Position numbers and translations under genes: made by a program. The notes beneath the pieces are model-generated. The model was given only the letters and a program-made list of their open reading frames with translations. It ran no database searches and was not told where the DNA came from. A DNA stretch of 64,000 nt from Nitrospirota bacterium. GTDB lineage: Bacteria; Nitrospirota; Thermodesulfovibrionia; Thermodesulfovibrionales; UBA6898. This document shows positions 7,835 through 17,972 of this stretch, in pieces (the stretch's first letter is position 1; each line of letters starts with the position of its first letter). The stretch spans positions 1-64,000 of the forward strand of contig JAJXTV010000014.1 in assembly GCA_021783515.1 (NCBI GenBank). The letters run 5' to 3'.

Positions 7835-8740
7835 ATGGCTGCGAAACCCAAATCCGTCGTTATCGTAGGTGTTCTGTCCCTGGCCATCGCCGCATTCGCG
7901 AGTTATTCTCTCTTCACCTACCTGAAGGGACAGGAAGCACGGGTGAAGTCGGCGGTCGCCACGTCCAAAGTCGTGGTGGCGGCGCAGGACATACCCATCG
8001 GCAATGCAATAAACATAACACAGGTGAAAGAGATCGACTGGCCGCAGGGCACCGCGCCGCAGGGCTCCTTTCAGTCGACTGACCAGGTAGTCTCCCGCGT
8101 GACGCTCGACCGCTTCGCGGCAGGAGAGCCGATACTCGACAGCAAGCTCGTTCCGAAAGAGGGACAGAAGGGCATCCTCACCTACCGGATACCGGAGGGC
8201 CATCGGGCTATGACGGTGAGGGTCGACGACGTCGCCGGAGTGGCCGGCTTCATCATGCCCGGCAACAAGGTCGACGTGGTGCTCACGACCCGCCAGGTTG
8301 CCAACCAGCAGCCGATCAGCAAGATCGTGATCCAGAACGTGCCCATTCTTGCGACCGGCCAGATCATCGAACAGAAGAAGGACGAAAAGCCGGTCGTCGT
8401 GCCGACGGTCACGATGGACGTCGTACCCGAGGATGCGGAAAAGCTCGCCATCGCCAGCACCCAGGGGACCCTGCAGCTGGTGCTCAGGAGAGCGGGGGAC
8501 GCCGATTTTGCAAAGACCTCAGGCGCCACCGTAGTCAAGGTGATCAAGTCGTCGAGCTTCCAGGGAGAGCCGTCACCGGCGCCGAAGGCGGCTCCGGGCA
8601 GGAAGATCCACGCCAGAAAGGCTGCTCCGCCGGTAAAGGAAGCGAAGGCCGAGAAGAAGCCCGCAGACTCAGGGTACGGCGTGGAGGTCTGGAAGAGCGG
8701 CAAAAAGACCACCGAATTCTTCAGGGGCGAGCAGGAGTGA
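7835..8740 (+). CDS. cpaB: Flp pilus assembly protein CpaB/RcpC
   Basis: A 301-residue protein with one N-terminal transmembrane helix (residues 8-28), a SAF domain (about 45-105, VVVAAQDIPIGNAI...) and an RcpC-type domain (about 110-230, MTVRVDDVAGVAGFIMPGNKVDVV). CpaB works at the outer-membrane secretin of the Tad system. The last 70 residues are Lys/Ala/Pro-rich and probably unstructured. The start is fixed by the AGAGGGGGG ribosome site. A 130-base gap precedes it and contains an imperfect palindrome near 7790-7808 (ATGAG and CTCAT). Confidence 0.92.
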   Translation: MAAKPKSVVIVGVLSLAIAAFASYSLFTYLKGQEARVKSAVATSKVVVAAQDIPIGNAINITQVKEIDWPQGTAPQGSFQSTDQVVSRVTLDRFAAGEPILDSKLVPKEGQKGILTYRIPEGHRAMTVRVDDVAGVAGFIMPGNKVDVVLTTRQVANQQPISKIVIQNVPILATGQIIEQKKDEKPVVVPTVTMDVVPEDAEKLAIASTQGTLQLVLRRAGDADFAKTSGATVVKVIKSSSFQGEPSPAPKAAPGRKIHARKAAPPVKEAKAEKKPADSGYGVEVWKSGKKTTEFFRGEQE

Positions 8741-8784
8741 GGGGGAAGGCCATGAACACTATTACACCATTGCGCGGAGGGAAC

Positions 8785-10143
8785 ATGAAAAAGAATACGG
8801 CGTTATATATTTTGGCATGCGTGATTCTCCTGGCTTTCGGTTCCGTGTCGTTGGCTGCGGTCCCGGTGAAGGTATCGGTGGGCAAAGGCACTATCATTAC
8901 ATTAAAAGAACCGAGCAAGCGCGTTTCGGTCTCGAACCCCGAGGTCGCGGACCTGAACCTCATCTCACCCTCGGAAATTCTCGTCAACGGGAAGAAGGTG
9001 GGCTCCACCAATCTTATCGTCTGGGACGCGAAAGGGAAGACCACATTTTTTGACGTCCTGGTGAGCGGAGACATAGGCGCGCTCGAAAACCAGATAAGAG
9101 AAGTCTTCCCGGGTGCGGACGTCACGGTGGAGGCGGCAGGCGACGCCCTGATTCTGAAGGGGGCCGTCCACAACGAGATCGTAAAGAAGAAGATCGAGCA
9201 GATAGCCCAGGCGTATACCCCGAAAGACTCCAAGATCGTGGACCTGATCGTGATAAAAGATGCCGAACAGGTGGTGCTCGAGGTGAGGGTGGCACAGATC
9301 GACAAGACAAAGCTGAAAGAGCTGGGGGTGAGCGGCATTGTGAAAGGCACGTCCGCAGAGGGGTTCATGAACCTGATAGGCGCTCCTTTATCTCAAGGTA
9401 CCACGACAGGCTCGGGAGGAGGCACTGTTAACACGGGCAGCAACGGAGGAATAACCGGCAACGTCCCCGGCCTCGGTTCTTTTCAGAATCTCGATACGTT
9501 TCAGCTCGGCGTTTCCTATTTCCCGGCCGGCGTCGGCGTCGTCCTCAATGCGCTTCAGCAGCAGGGCGTTGCGAAGATCCTCGCCCAGCCCAACCTCGTG
9601 GTGAGAAGCGGTGAGGAAGGCAAGTTCCTCGTCGGGACGAAGGTCCCGATCCAGACCGTCTCGGGGACGGGGGGAAGCCAGACGGCCTCGATAACCTTCG
9701 AGCAGGTCGGAATAAAACTGAACTTCAAGCCGGAGGTCCTCGACACGGGAGTGATACGCCTGAAGATAGACCCTGTCGAGGTGAGCAACATCATCCAGTT
9801 CCTCACCTTTTCGGGCGGGATAGCCGCTCCCGAGATCGACACGAGACAGATCAGCACGAGCGTCGACCTGAAAGACAGCGAAAGCCTGATCCTTGCGGGG
9901 CTCCTTTCCGAAGAGATGAAGAAGAACATCCAGAAACTTCCGCTCTTCGGGGACATCCCGATCCTCGGGGCGCTCTTCAGGAGCACCAGCGACGAGTTAA
10001 CGAAGAAAGAGCTGGCTTTTTTCATCACGCCGAGAATCGTCAAGCCGATCGCAAAGGACGAGGCGAGGCCGGAAATGCCCGGTGATAAACCGCTCACTCC
10101 TGAAGAAGAGAGGGAGTTTCAATGGATACCGCTCGGCAAATAG
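8785..10143 (+). CDS. cpaC: Tad outer-membrane secretin CpaC/RcpA
   Basis: About 452 residues. It has a signal peptide (MKKNTALYIL to SLAA), a pilus assembly N-domain (VSVGKGTIITLKEPSKRVSVSNPEVADL), a BON/STN-like segment (about 95-140) and a C-terminal secretin domain with the QPNLVVRSGEEGKFLVG and IPILGALFRS motifs. It forms the outer-membrane pore for the Flp pilus. The frame opens at 8737, but the ATG at 8785 follows GGAGGG and begins the signal peptide. A Gly/Thr/Asn-rich stretch at 215-245 is an insertion typical of these secretins. The last 22 bases overlap the TadG-like gene. Confidence 0.93.
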   Translation: MKKNTALYILACVILLAFGSVSLAAVPVKVSVGKGTIITLKEPSKRVSVSNPEVADLNLISPSEILVNGKKVGSTNLIVWDAKGKTTFFDVLVSGDIGALENQIREVFPGADVTVEAAGDALILKGAVHNEIVKKKIEQIAQAYTPKDSKIVDLIVIKDAEQVVLEVRVAQIDKTKLKELGVSGIVKGTSAEGFMNLIGAPLSQGTTTGSGGGTVNTGSNGGITGNVPGLGSFQNLDTFQLGVSYFPAGVGVVLNALQQQGVAKILAQPNLVVRSGEEGKFLVGTKVPIQTVSGTGGSQTASITFEQVGIKLNFKPEVLDTGVIRLKIDPVEVSNIIQFLTFSGGIAAPEIDTRQISTSVDLKDSESLILAGLLSEEMKKNIQKLPLFGDIPILGALFRSTSDELTKKELAFFITPRIVKPIAKDEARPEMPGDKPLTPEEEREFQWIPLGK

Positions 10144-11252
10144 GAAAAGAAACAGATAGGGGCAGCATCACGATCCTGCTGGCCGGGATCATGGTCGCCT
10201 TTCTCCTGATGTTTCTTGTCGTCGGAATAGACTTCGCGTACGTCTATTATGTGAGGGGCGAGCTCCAGAACGCGGCCGATGCGGCCGCGTTGGCAGGGGC
10301 AGGCAAACTCAGCACCCCAAACGACAAAGTCCAAACTGATGCAAGAACTGAAGCAATTAATTTCGCGTCAAAGAATAGGGCAGCAGGATCGGGAGTCGCC
10401 ATTGTGACCGATAGCTCAAACATATTGGGTAATAATAACGACATTACGGTCGGCAATTGGAACAGTCAAACACATATCTACACCCCCGATGCGACCCCGG
10501 TAAATGCTATTGAGGTTCGGCCGAGGAGGAGCGGTAGCGCGCCCGGCGGTCCTGTCGGGCTCCTTTTCGGCGGCCGCCTCATAAACTGGCCGTCAATGAA
10601 TATTGTCCGTCGCGCGGTAGCCGCCCGCCCTGCACGCGCAACTGCTCCGATTTCGGTCTGTTTTCGATCCTGCACGCTCGACCTGACAACCCCCAAACTC
10701 CTCTATTGGGCTCCCTATCCCAGTGAGATAGACCCGGGGACTCAGGGAATAGCATGGACAATCTTTTCACCGACATCCCAGTCAACACCCACTAACGAGA
10801 TCATCCCTTTCTTCTGCGGAAAGGATGTCGACGCCTGCGGCCTTACCATTTACACCAGTAACGGGAATGATAATTCTGCCGCCAGACAATTCCGGTGTGC
10901 GTTTAAGAATCCCCTGTATGACAGCGAACACAAGACCTGTAACGGAGGGGGGCCTTGCACCAGCGTCTCGGATAGCGTTGACGTGTGGAATGTTATCGTC
11001 CCCTATCTGAGCGAGAGTTCGTGCCCGCCCGGCTCCCAACCGCTGCCCTATCCCGTTATTGGGTTTGCGGAGCTCGGCGTTACTGAAGTTTATGCTGCCG
11101 GCGGAGGCGGAACTAGCAAGTGTGCGTGCGGGGCATATGATGCCGCCCCGCCCGGAGGACCGACACCAAATGCCATTATCATAAAGAGCATTCGATGCAT
11201 CGATTGCCCGGCGTCAGAGTTTCTCGGACATTCCGCTTTCTTGGTGAAATGA
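10122..11252 (+). CDS. TadG-like protein
   Basis: A 376-residue protein with an N-terminal Tad-like (PF13400) segment: RGSITILLAGIMVAFLLMFLVVGIDFAYVYYVRGELQNAADAAALAGA. This is the TadG/TadE-related membrane anchor, where residues after the helix mark secreted surface components. The rest is extracytoplasmic, rich in Thr, Pro and Asn, with about 16 cysteines that suggest disulfides. Its middle is less GC-rich than the neighbours and shows no family match I recognise, so this part may be variable or recently acquired. It overlaps the end of cpaC, so the genes are coupled. It could be a tip or minor surface protein of the pilus. Confidence 0.75.
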   Translation: MDTARQIGKETDRGSITILLAGIMVAFLLMFLVVGIDFAYVYYVRGELQNAADAAALAGAGKLSTPNDKVQTDARTEAINFASKNRAAGSGVAIVTDSSNILGNNNDITVGNWNSQTHIYTPDATPVNAIEVRPRRSGSAPGGPVGLLFGGRLINWPSMNIVRRAVAARPARATAPISVCFRSCTLDLTTPKLLYWAPYPSEIDPGTQGIAWTIFSPTSQSTPTNEIIPFFCGKDVDACGLTIYTSNGNDNSAARQFRCAFKNPLYDSEHKTCNGGGPCTSVSDSVDVWNVIVPYLSESSCPPGSQPLPYPVIGFAELGVTEVYAAGGGGTSKCACGAYDAAPPGGPTPNAIIIKSIRCIDCPASEFLGHSAFLVK

Positions 11253-11302
11253 GGGGCATGCAGTATATCGACTAATGACAAAAGGGAGATTGAAAGAATA
11301 AC

Positions 11303-12445
11303 ATGTCACAGGGAATCTCGACGGTCATCATAGACAGGGACACCGACACGCTCAACATCGTCGCGAAGTACATCAGGAACCTCGGCGACCATGCGAGCGT
11401 CGACGGGGTCGCGACCGACTTCGAAGGCGGCTACGAGCTGATCCACAGGAAGAAACCGATGGTCGTCATCATGGAGGTATGCAGCGACGACCTGGACCTC
11501 TCGCTCGAGAGGATGAAGATGATCGTGAACCGCTTCCCCCAGGTCTCGATCTTCGCCATGTGCGAGGACAAATCCTCCGACACGATCCTCAAGGTGATGA
11601 GGGCCGGCGCCGCCGAATACCTTCTCAAACCGCTCTCCGAGGTGGACCTCGTCTCGTCCCTGCAGAAGCTCGGCAGGCTGTGGGTGGCGAAACCCGCCCC
11701 TGAAGCCGAAACGGGGCAGTTGATAACCTTCTTCAGTCCCAAGGGCGGCGTAGGGGTCACGACGCTTGCGATCAACGTCGCCATCAACCTCCATGAGGCG
11801 ACCGGAAAGCCGACGATCATCGTCGACCTCGACCTCGAGGCCGGGGACGTCTCGACGTTCCTGAACCTGAAGCCGACCTATACGATAAGCGATGTGACCG
11901 CCAACATGACGCGTCTCGACAAGAGTCTTCTCCAAGGGGTCATCACCAAGCACGATTCGGGAGTATACGTCCTTGCCGAGCCCCAAAGGATCGAAGAAGG
12001 AGTCTCGATAACCGGCGACGATATCCGGAAGGTCCTCGGCCTCCTGAAAATGATGTTCCATTACATCGTCATCGACACCGAGGCGGGGCTGAACGACCGG
12101 ACGAGGGCGGCCGTCGACATGTCCGACACGATCTTTCTGACGTTCGTGATGAGTCTCCCGGGGATAAAGAACATCCAGCGGCATCTCCACTACTTCGAGA
12201 AACTGGGCGTCCGGAAAGACAAGATGAATCTGCTCGTAAACCGATATCTCAAGAAAGGCGATATCCAAACCGAGGACGCGGAGAAGATCCTGAAGCACAA
12301 GATCTTCTGGGCCATTCCGAACGAACACAGCACCGCCATCGCGTCCCTGAACAAGGGCGTCCCGATAAGCGAGTTCGAACCGAAGTCAAAGCTGAACCAG
12401 GCGATCAAGGAACTGGCCGCGTCATTGGCCGCGCGCAGAAGATAA
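11303..12445 (+). CDS. cpaE: Tad pilus localisation ATPase CpaE/TadZ
   Basis: A 380-residue protein with an atypical receiver domain (1-120) and a ParA/MinD-type ATPase domain (135-380). The receiver has Glu58 where phospho-accepting Asp normally lies, so it is probably not phosphorylated. The deviant Walker A is [10 protein letters not shown] at 145-154, with the signature Lys retained and the later Lys replaced, as in other CpaE proteins. A switch motif ([11 protein letters not shown]) follows. CpaE/TadZ positions the pilus machine at a cell pole. It lies between the TadG-like gene and cpaF. Confidence 0.93.
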   Translation: MSQGISTVIIDRDTDTLNIVAKYIRNLGDHASVDGVATDFEGGYELIHRKKPMVVIMEVCSDDLDLSLERMKMIVNRFPQVSIFAMCEDKSSDTILKVMRAGAAEYLLKPLSEVDLVSSLQKLGRLWVAKPAPEAETGQLITFFSPKGGVGVTTLAINVAINLHEATGKPTIIVDLDLEAGDVSTFLNLKPTYTISDVTANMTRLDKSLLQGVITKHDSGVYVLAEPQRIEEGVSITGDDIRKVLGLLKMMFHYIVIDTEAGLNDRTRAAVDMSDTIFLTFVMSLPGIKNIQRHLHYFEKLGVRKDKMNLLVNRYLKKGDIQTEDAEKILKHKIFWAIPNEHSTAIASLNKGVPISEFEPKSKLNQAIKELAASLAARRR

Positions 12446-12455
12446 GGAGGGCATC

Positions 12456-13754
12456 ATGGCATACGGCGACACCAAGACCTCGAAGGTAGACATGTATCAG
12501 AACCTCAAAACGAGGATCCACAGGAGACTGATCGAGGGGATGGACTTCACGAACATCGACGTGATCGACAAAACCGTCCTGATGAGGGAGATAGGCCGCG
12601 CCGTCGAGTCGCTGATAGACGAGGAGGGCATCCCCCTGAGCCAGGTCGAAAAGGAGAGCCTCATCGTCGACATCCAGCACGAGACCTTCGGCCTCGGCCC
12701 CCTCGAGCCGCTCCTCGCCGACCCTGACATCTCAGACATCCTCGTCAACCGGTACAACCAGCTTTACATCGAGAAATTCGGGAAACTCCAGAAGCTCGAC
12801 GTGATGTTCAGGGACGACAACCACCTCCTGCAGATCATCGACCGGATCGTCTCGAAGGTCGGCAGGAGGGTCGACGAATCGTCCCCGTACGTCGACGCCC
12901 GCCTGCCCGACGGCTCGAGGGTCAACGCGATCATACCGCCGCTGGCGCTCGACGGGCCGGTCCTTTCGATCAGGCGGTTCGGCGTCGATCCCCTGAAGAT
13001 GAACGACATCCTTGCCTTCGGCACGCTGACGCAGAACATGGCCACCATCCTCGAGGGCTGCGTGAAGACACGGCTCAACGTTCTCATCTCCGGCGGCACC
13101 GGAAGCGGCAAGACGACGCTCCTGAATATCCTTTCGGAGTTCGTTCCGACCACCGAGCGGATTATTACCGTGGAAGATTCCGCCGAGCTTCAGATGAAAC
13201 AGGAGCACGTCGTCAGGCTCGAGACCCGGCCCCCGAATATCGAGGGCAAGGGCGAGGTGACACAGAGGGACCTTGTCAGGAACTGCCTGAGGATGAGGCC
13301 GGACAGGATCATCGTCGGAGAGGTCAGAGGGGGCGAGGCCCTCGACATGCTCCAGGCGATGAACACCGGCCATGACGGCTCGCTTTCGACCATACACGCC
13401 AACTCAACGAGGGACGCGATGGCCCGTCTCGAGACGATGGTCCTCATGGCCGGTCTCGACCTGCCCGAAAGGGCGATCAAGGAGCAGGTGGCCTCGGCCA
13501 TCCAGCTGGTGGTCCAGCTGGCGCGCTTCTCGGACGGCTCCAGAAAGGTGATCAGCATGTCCGAGATCACCGGCATGGAAGGCAACACGATCGTCATGCA
13601 GGACATCTTCGTCCACAAAAAGACCGGCATCGGTCCCGACGGCAGGATCCTCGGCGAATTTCTCCCGACAGGGGTGAGGCCGAGGTTCATGGAAAAATTC
13701 AAGGTCTCGGGCGTCAACATACCCCTGCATATTTTCGAGGGGGGTGAGGTATGA
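12456..13754 (+). CDS. cpaF: Tad secretion ATPase CpaF/TadA
   Basis: A 432-residue type II/IV secretion ATPase. It has an N-terminal helical domain, Walker [10 protein letters not shown] near 212-220, an Asp box with VEDSAEL, Walker [16 protein letters not shown] near 285-300 and the His box [10 protein letters not shown]. It powers both extension and retraction of Flp pili by acting on the TadB/TadC platform. The ATG follows TAAGGAGGG, ten bases after cpaE, and its stop overlaps tadB (ATGA). Confidence 0.96.
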   Translation: MAYGDTKTSKVDMYQNLKTRIHRRLIEGMDFTNIDVIDKTVLMREIGRAVESLIDEEGIPLSQVEKESLIVDIQHETFGLGPLEPLLADPDISDILVNRYNQLYIEKFGKLQKLDVMFRDDNHLLQIIDRIVSKVGRRVDESSPYVDARLPDGSRVNAIIPPLALDGPVLSIRRFGVDPLKMNDILAFGTLTQNMATILEGCVKTRLNVLISGGTGSGKTTLLNILSEFVPTTERIITVEDSAELQMKQEHVVRLETRPPNIEGKGEVTQRDLVRNCLRMRPDRIIVGEVRGGEALDMLQAMNTGHDGSLSTIHANSTRDAMARLETMVLMAGLDLPERAIKEQVASAIQLVVQLARFSDGSRKVISMSEITGMEGNTIVMQDIFVHKKTGIGPDGRILGEFLPTGVRPRFMEKFKVSGVNIPLHIFEGGEV

Positions 13755-14716
13755 CGCCCTACCTGATCGTCATCTTGTTTTTTCTCGCCATAGTCCTTGG
13801 ATTGATCACGCTTTTCGCCGGATACGAGGCGGTCAAGGCATCTCCGTCTTTCGAGCTGAAGAAGCGCCTGAAGAAGCTGGCGGCGACATCGGACGACCGC
13901 CTCCCGTCCGAACTGACGGTCGAGATCCTGCGGGAGATGTCACCCCTCGAAAAGGTCCTTTACCGTCTCGGCATTCTGAGATATGTGGACAGGCTGATAG
14001 AGAAAGCCGGGCTGAAGACCGACCTCAAGATATTCCTTCTTATCATTATCGCTTCGGCCCTCGCCGGTCTCGGCATAGGGTTCTATCTGGGAAAACAGGT
14101 GATCGTGGCCGTTATCCTCGCTGCAGCGGGCTTTGTCGCGCCTTTCATCTACCTGAAGATGAAGGGTAAAGCCCGGGCGCTGAAATTCACCGAGCAGTTC
14201 CCCGACGCGCTCGATATGGTCGCACGGTCTCTTCAGGCCGGCCACTCGCTGTCTTCGGCTGTCCAGATGGTGGGCAAGGAGATGAACGATCCCGTGGCCA
14301 CCCTTTTCAAGTCGGCCTACGACGAGCAGTCGCTGGGAATGACCCTGAAGGACGCCCTTGACCATATGCTGCAGAGGATGAAGAGCCCCGATCTCATGCT
14401 CTTCGTGGCCGCAGTGAACATCCATAAGGACGTCGGCGGCAATCTCTCGGAAACGCTCGAGAGGCTCGCCCAAACGATACGGCAGCGTCTGAAGATACGG
14501 CGTCAGGTCAGGGTATATTCCGCACAGTCGAGGCTCTCGGCGGTCATCCTCGTATTGCTCCCGATCGTCATGGCGGCCTTCTTCTTTTTCAAGGTGCCGG
14601 GGTACGTTGAAGAGCTTCTCACCTCGGACCTGGGCAGGTACGGGATAGCTTTCGCGGTCATCGCCCAGTTGCTGGGCATTATTGTCATCAAGAAGATCAT
14701 CGATATCAGGATTTAA
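13751..14716 (+). CDS. tadB: Tad inner-membrane platform protein TadB
   Basis: A 321-residue T2SF-domain protein. It has an N-terminal transmembrane helix, a second hydrophobic pair near 95-130, the cytoplasmic T2SF domain with [22 protein letters not shown] and [13 protein letters not shown], and C-terminal helices near 260-315. TadB and TadC form the membrane platform driven by CpaF. Start overlaps the cpaF stop by four bases. Confidence 0.93.
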   Translation: MTPYLIVILFFLAIVLGLITLFAGYEAVKASPSFELKKRLKKLAATSDDRLPSELTVEILREMSPLEKVLYRLGILRYVDRLIEKAGLKTDLKIFLLIIIASALAGLGIGFYLGKQVIVAVILAAAGFVAPFIYLKMKGKARALKFTEQFPDALDMVARSLQAGHSLSSAVQMVGKEMNDPVATLFKSAYDEQSLGMTLKDALDHMLQRMKSPDLMLFVAAVNIHKDVGGNLSETLERLAQTIRQRLKIRRQVRVYSAQSRLSAVILVLLPIVMAAFFFFKVPGYVEELLTSDLGRYGIAFAVIAQLLGIIVIKKIIDIRI

Positions 14717-14808
14717 GGTATGCGCGGGCATGCGCCGGACAACATAAACGGAAGTTCTTCACCGGACAGGGGCAGGCGACCGGCCGGGTGCTGCAGATTG
14801 GAGGTCAT

Positions 14809-15726
14809 ATGTCGGTATACATGGTGATCGCTCTGGTGTTCATCGGGACGGCCTCTCTGGTGGCCTTTCTTCTTTATCTCGTCGTGCCGAAAGGAACGCC
14901 GATAGAGGAGCGGCTGAGAACGCTCGAACCCGGCAGCGAGCCGGCGGTGGCGTATGGGGAGAAGCCTCCCGGCGCGTTCAGGAAATTCCTGGGGCGGCTC
15001 GGGGCAAACATCCCGCTCAGGGTGCAGGATTACGGCAAGTATTCGAGAATGCTGATGGCCGCGGGGATCAGGAAAGAGAAGCTCCCGGTTTTCATGGGGG
15101 CAAAACTGCTCCTGGCCGTCCTCCTGCCGGCGATCTATCTCGTGCTGTACGGCTTTCCCGTCGAGACCGACCATTTGACCCGGGTCCTGTTAGTCGTGGT
15201 ATTCGGCATCCTGGGCTTTCTCATCCCGAGTTACTGGCTCTCGAAAGCGGTGAAAAAGCGGCAGCTGCAGATATTCCTCGACCTCCCGGACGTGCTCGAT
15301 CTGATGACGGTCTGCGTCGAGGCGGGCCTGAGCATGGATGCGGCGATGGTCGCCGTCTGTGCAAATCCGCACATGAAAGAAAGCCCCCTGGTCGCCGAGA
15401 TGACGACCGTGCTTCGTGAAACAAGGGCCGGGAAGCAGCGCTCCGAGGCGCTGAGGGACATGGGTGAGCGGGCGATGGTCGACGACCTGAAGGCCTTTAC
15501 CGCGATGCTCATTCAGACGGAGCGTTTGGGGACGAGCCTTGCACGGGCGCTCAGGATCCATTCGGATTCACTCAGGACGATACGTATGCAAAGGGCGGAG
15601 GAACTCGCGGCGAAGACGTCGATCAAGCTGCTCTTTCCTCTCGTCTTCTTTATCCTGCCCGCGCTCTTTGTGGTAATGCTCTTGCCGGCGGTGATCAGGA
15701 TTTTCAGGGTCATCAACGCCCTGTGA
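14809..15726 (+). CDS. tadC: Tad inner-membrane platform protein TadC
   Basis: A 305-residue T2SF-domain protein paralogous to TadB. The motif LPDVLDLMTVCVEAGLSMDAAM marks the T2SF domain, with paired transmembrane helices near 95-140 and at the C-terminus. I choose the ATG at 14809 because GGAGGTC lies just upstream; the frame is also open from a GTG at 14788. It closes the contiguous core of Tad genes. Confidence 0.93.
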   Translation: MSVYMVIALVFIGTASLVAFLLYLVVPKGTPIEERLRTLEPGSEPAVAYGEKPPGAFRKFLGRLGANIPLRVQDYGKYSRMLMAAGIRKEKLPVFMGAKLLLAVLLPAIYLVLYGFPVETDHLTRVLLVVVFGILGFLIPSYWLSKAVKKRQLQIFLDLPDVLDLMTVCVEAGLSMDAAMVAVCANPHMKESPLVAEMTTVLRETRAGKQRSEALRDMGERAMVDDLKAFTAMLIQTERLGTSLARALRIHSDSLRTIRMQRAEELAAKTSIKLLFPLVFFILPALFVVMLLPAVIRIFRVINAL

Positions 15727-15782
15727 CGCGGCGAGAGTGAAATGGAGGAGACGCAAAAATCTGAAAGGAGGGAGGTGAAAGT

Positions 15783-15875
15783 ATGGGCATCTATACTGCT
15801 TGTATACTTCTTCTCGTTATTGCGGTAGAGCTAGCGCTGATTTACGTCAGACTGGGTCAGAAGAAAATATCTTAA
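15783..15875 (+). CDS. 30-residue single-pass membrane peptide
   Basis: An ATG at 15783 follows an excellent ribosome site (AAAGGAGGGAGGTG) and encodes 30 residues: a short polar start, one hydrophobic helix (ACILLLVIAVELALIYV) and a basic tail (RLGQKKIS). The strong ribosome site and the helix argue for a real small protein. It sits 56 bases after tadC in the pilus operon. Function unknown; it may associate with the Tad membrane platform. Confidence 0.5.
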   Translation: MGIYTACILLLVIAVELALIYVRLGQKKIS

Positions 15876-15994
15876 TACACGCGGCGAAGGATCGCCGCCA
15901 GTCGTCCTTTTATGATGACCGCGGACATCTCCTCTCCTTTGGGAGCGCCCAGAGGAGAGGAGCGGAATAAAGGCGGGCACGCCGGAAGGTGAGA

Positions 15995-16336
15995 ATGAAA
16001 GCGGTAAACCTGACGACACATGAGGAGCTAGCCGATGACGTGACCGTTGCGCAGGGCGTAGTCGCCCGGATGAAGGGTCTGCTCGGTCAAAAGTCGATGC
16101 GCGCCGGCGCGGCGCTTCTCATCGTGCCGTGCAAGTCGGTCCATACGTTCGGCATGCGCTTCCCTCTGGATGTACTGTTTCTCGACAAGAAGGGCCGGGT
16201 TACCGCACTGAAGGAACACCTGCTCCCCAACCGCCTTACTCCGCTGTACATACGTGCGGCACGCGTAATCGAGATGCCGGCAGGAAGGATAGCGGCGACA
16301 CGCACGCGCATCGGAGATGAAATACAGATCGCCTGA
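15995..16336 (+). CDS. DUF192 family protein
   Basis: A 113-residue protein matching DUF192. Features are ARMKGLLGQKSM near the N-terminus, the conserved VHTFGMRFPLDVLFLDKKGRV strand pair, and the ending VIEMPAG-x-IAATRTRIGDEI. The fold is a small beta-barrel of unknown function. The ATG at 15995 has GGAAGGTG upstream; a GTG at 15989 is also possible. DUF192 genes occur in many Tad loci. It overlaps the next gene by 20 bases. Confidence 0.85.
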   Translation: MKAVNLTTHEELADDVTVAQGVVARMKGLLGQKSMRAGAALLIVPCKSVHTFGMRFPLDVLFLDKKGRVTALKEHLLPNRLTPLYIRAARVIEMPAGRIAATRTRIGDEIQIA

Positions 16337-17972
16337 ATGCACAGCAATCGATCCGGGGCAGGATGCGGCCCTCGCCGTCGCGCCAAAGACAGGCAGGAGC
16401 GAAGGCATACTGAGGTTCCTGCTGCCGTCGATCGGCGAGGTCCTTTTTCTCTGCGTCTTTCTTCCCCTTGCGCTGTCCAGGGGTACGGAACTCCTTTACG
16501 ACGCCGACACGGGCTACCATATCCGAGCCGGCCAATACATGCTGCGGACCCTTTCCGTCCCGACGCACGACATCTTTTCCTATCTGTCGCCGCCGCTTCC
16601 GTGGACCGCCCATGAGTGGCTGTCGGAAGTCATCATGGCCCTTCTCCACTCGTTTCAGGGCCTTACGACCGTCGTCCTCTTTTTTTCGTTTCTCATCGGC
16701 GTCGAATTCATCGTGCTCTTCAAGATGGTGCGGTCCAACGGAGGGGACATCTTCACCGATCTGCTGATAGTCCTTCCGGTCATTCTCGCTTCACAGATAC
16801 ACTGGCTGGCGCGACCCCACATTTTTTCCCTGCTGCTCATGACCCTCTGGTATTACGCCCTCGACCAGTACCAGTACCGGGACAGGAACCATCTGGTCTT
16901 TCTGCCGTGTGTCATGCTCCTCTGGGTGAACCTCCACGGCGGCTTTATTCTGGGATTGCTGCTCGTCTGTGTCTATCTGGCGGGCAACGCGCGCCCGGCC
17001 TTCTCCGCAGATGCCGCCGCCAGGACGGCGGCGCGCAGGAAAGTCAGGCACTACGGGCTTCTGCTGGCCTTTTGTCTGCTCGCGTCTCTCTGCAACCCGC
17101 AGGGTTTTCATATCCTTGCCTTTCCGTTCAGGGTCACCGCCAACTCCTATCTTATGGACAACGTTAATGAGTTCCTTTCCCCCAATTTCCATAAGACGAC
17201 GGTATTCCGCTATCTGCTGCTGCTGACGGTCGCAATTCTCGCCGCCTCGAGAAAGAGACTGGGCGACATCGAGATCCTGCTCCTTCTGCTCTTTCTTAAT
17301 ATGTCTCTCTTTTCGGCGCGCTATATCCCTCTGTTCGGAGTGATCGCGGCCCCCGTTCTTTCCCGGCAGGCAGGCGAGATCGTCAGGCGCGGGCGGGGAA
17401 AAGTCCTGGATTTCTTCCGAAGCCGGTCCCGCAGGATCGCGGCGGTAGACTCATCCGCGCGAGGGCACCTCTGGCCCCTTGCCGCAGTCCTCGCGGCTGC
17501 GGTGCTCACCTCCGCCGGAACGGTCAGCTTCGCGTTCGACAAGAACAGGGAGCCCGTCGCGGCGACGGATTTCCTGAAGCGCGAGCAGATCAGCGGGAAC
17601 ATGTTCAACAACGACGAGTTCGGCGATTACATCATCTATGCGGCCTGGCCGCAATACCACGTCTTCTTCGACGGCAGGTCCGACATGTACGGCGCTGCGC
17701 GGATGAAGGACTACTTCACGGTCTCCGGAGTGAAAAGAGACTGGGAGTCGGTCCTGAAGAAATACGGCATCAACTGGATCGTCTTCGACTCGGACTCCGC
17801 TCTGGCTACTTTCCTTGAAGGAAGAAAGGGCTGGAGGCTCGTCTATGCCGACGCAGTCGCCGAAATCTTCGTGAGGGACACCCCGGAGTATGCGACTCTG
17901 ATCGCAAAATATCCCGACGTCAAACCGGTGCGGCATCGCGCTTCGAAGGGAAAGCAGGCGGGCGATGGGTGA
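16317..17972 (+). CDS. Large polytopic membrane protein, possible glycosyltransferase
   Basis: 551 residues with about eleven hydrophobic helices after a cytoplasmic N-terminus. The first outside loop has DADTGYHIRAGQYM and later PWTAHEWLSEV, with acidic and His residues at the positions where GT-C enzymes bind lipid-linked sugar. The C-terminal 130 residues are soluble and contain NNDEFGDYIIYAAWPQYHVFFDGRSDMYG. I cannot name the family with certainty. Its start overlaps the DUF192 gene and its end overlaps the following gene by eight bases, so it belongs to the pilus-linked operon and may glycosylate pilins. Confidence 0.6.
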   Translation: MKYRSPECTAIDPGQDAALAVAPKTGRSEGILRFLLPSIGEVLFLCVFLPLALSRGTELLYDADTGYHIRAGQYMLRTLSVPTHDIFSYLSPPLPWTAHEWLSEVIMALLHSFQGLTTVVLFFSFLIGVEFIVLFKMVRSNGGDIFTDLLIVLPVILASQIHWLARPHIFSLLLMTLWYYALDQYQYRDRNHLVFLPCVMLLWVNLHGGFILGLLLVCVYLAGNARPAFSADAAARTAARRKVRHYGLLLAFCLLASLCNPQGFHILAFPFRVTANSYLMDNVNEFLSPNFHKTTVFRYLLLLTVAILAASRKRLGDIEILLLLLFLNMSLFSARYIPLFGVIAAPVLSRQAGEIVRRGRGKVLDFFRSRSRRIAAVDSSARGHLWPLAAVLAAAVLTSAGTVSFAFDKNREPVAATDFLKREQISGNMFNNDEFGDYIIYAAWPQYHVFFDGRSDMYGAARMKDYFTVSGVKRDWESVLKKYGINWIVFDSDSALATFLEGRKGWRLVYADAVAEIFVRDTPEYATLIAKYPDVKPVRHRASKGKQAGDG

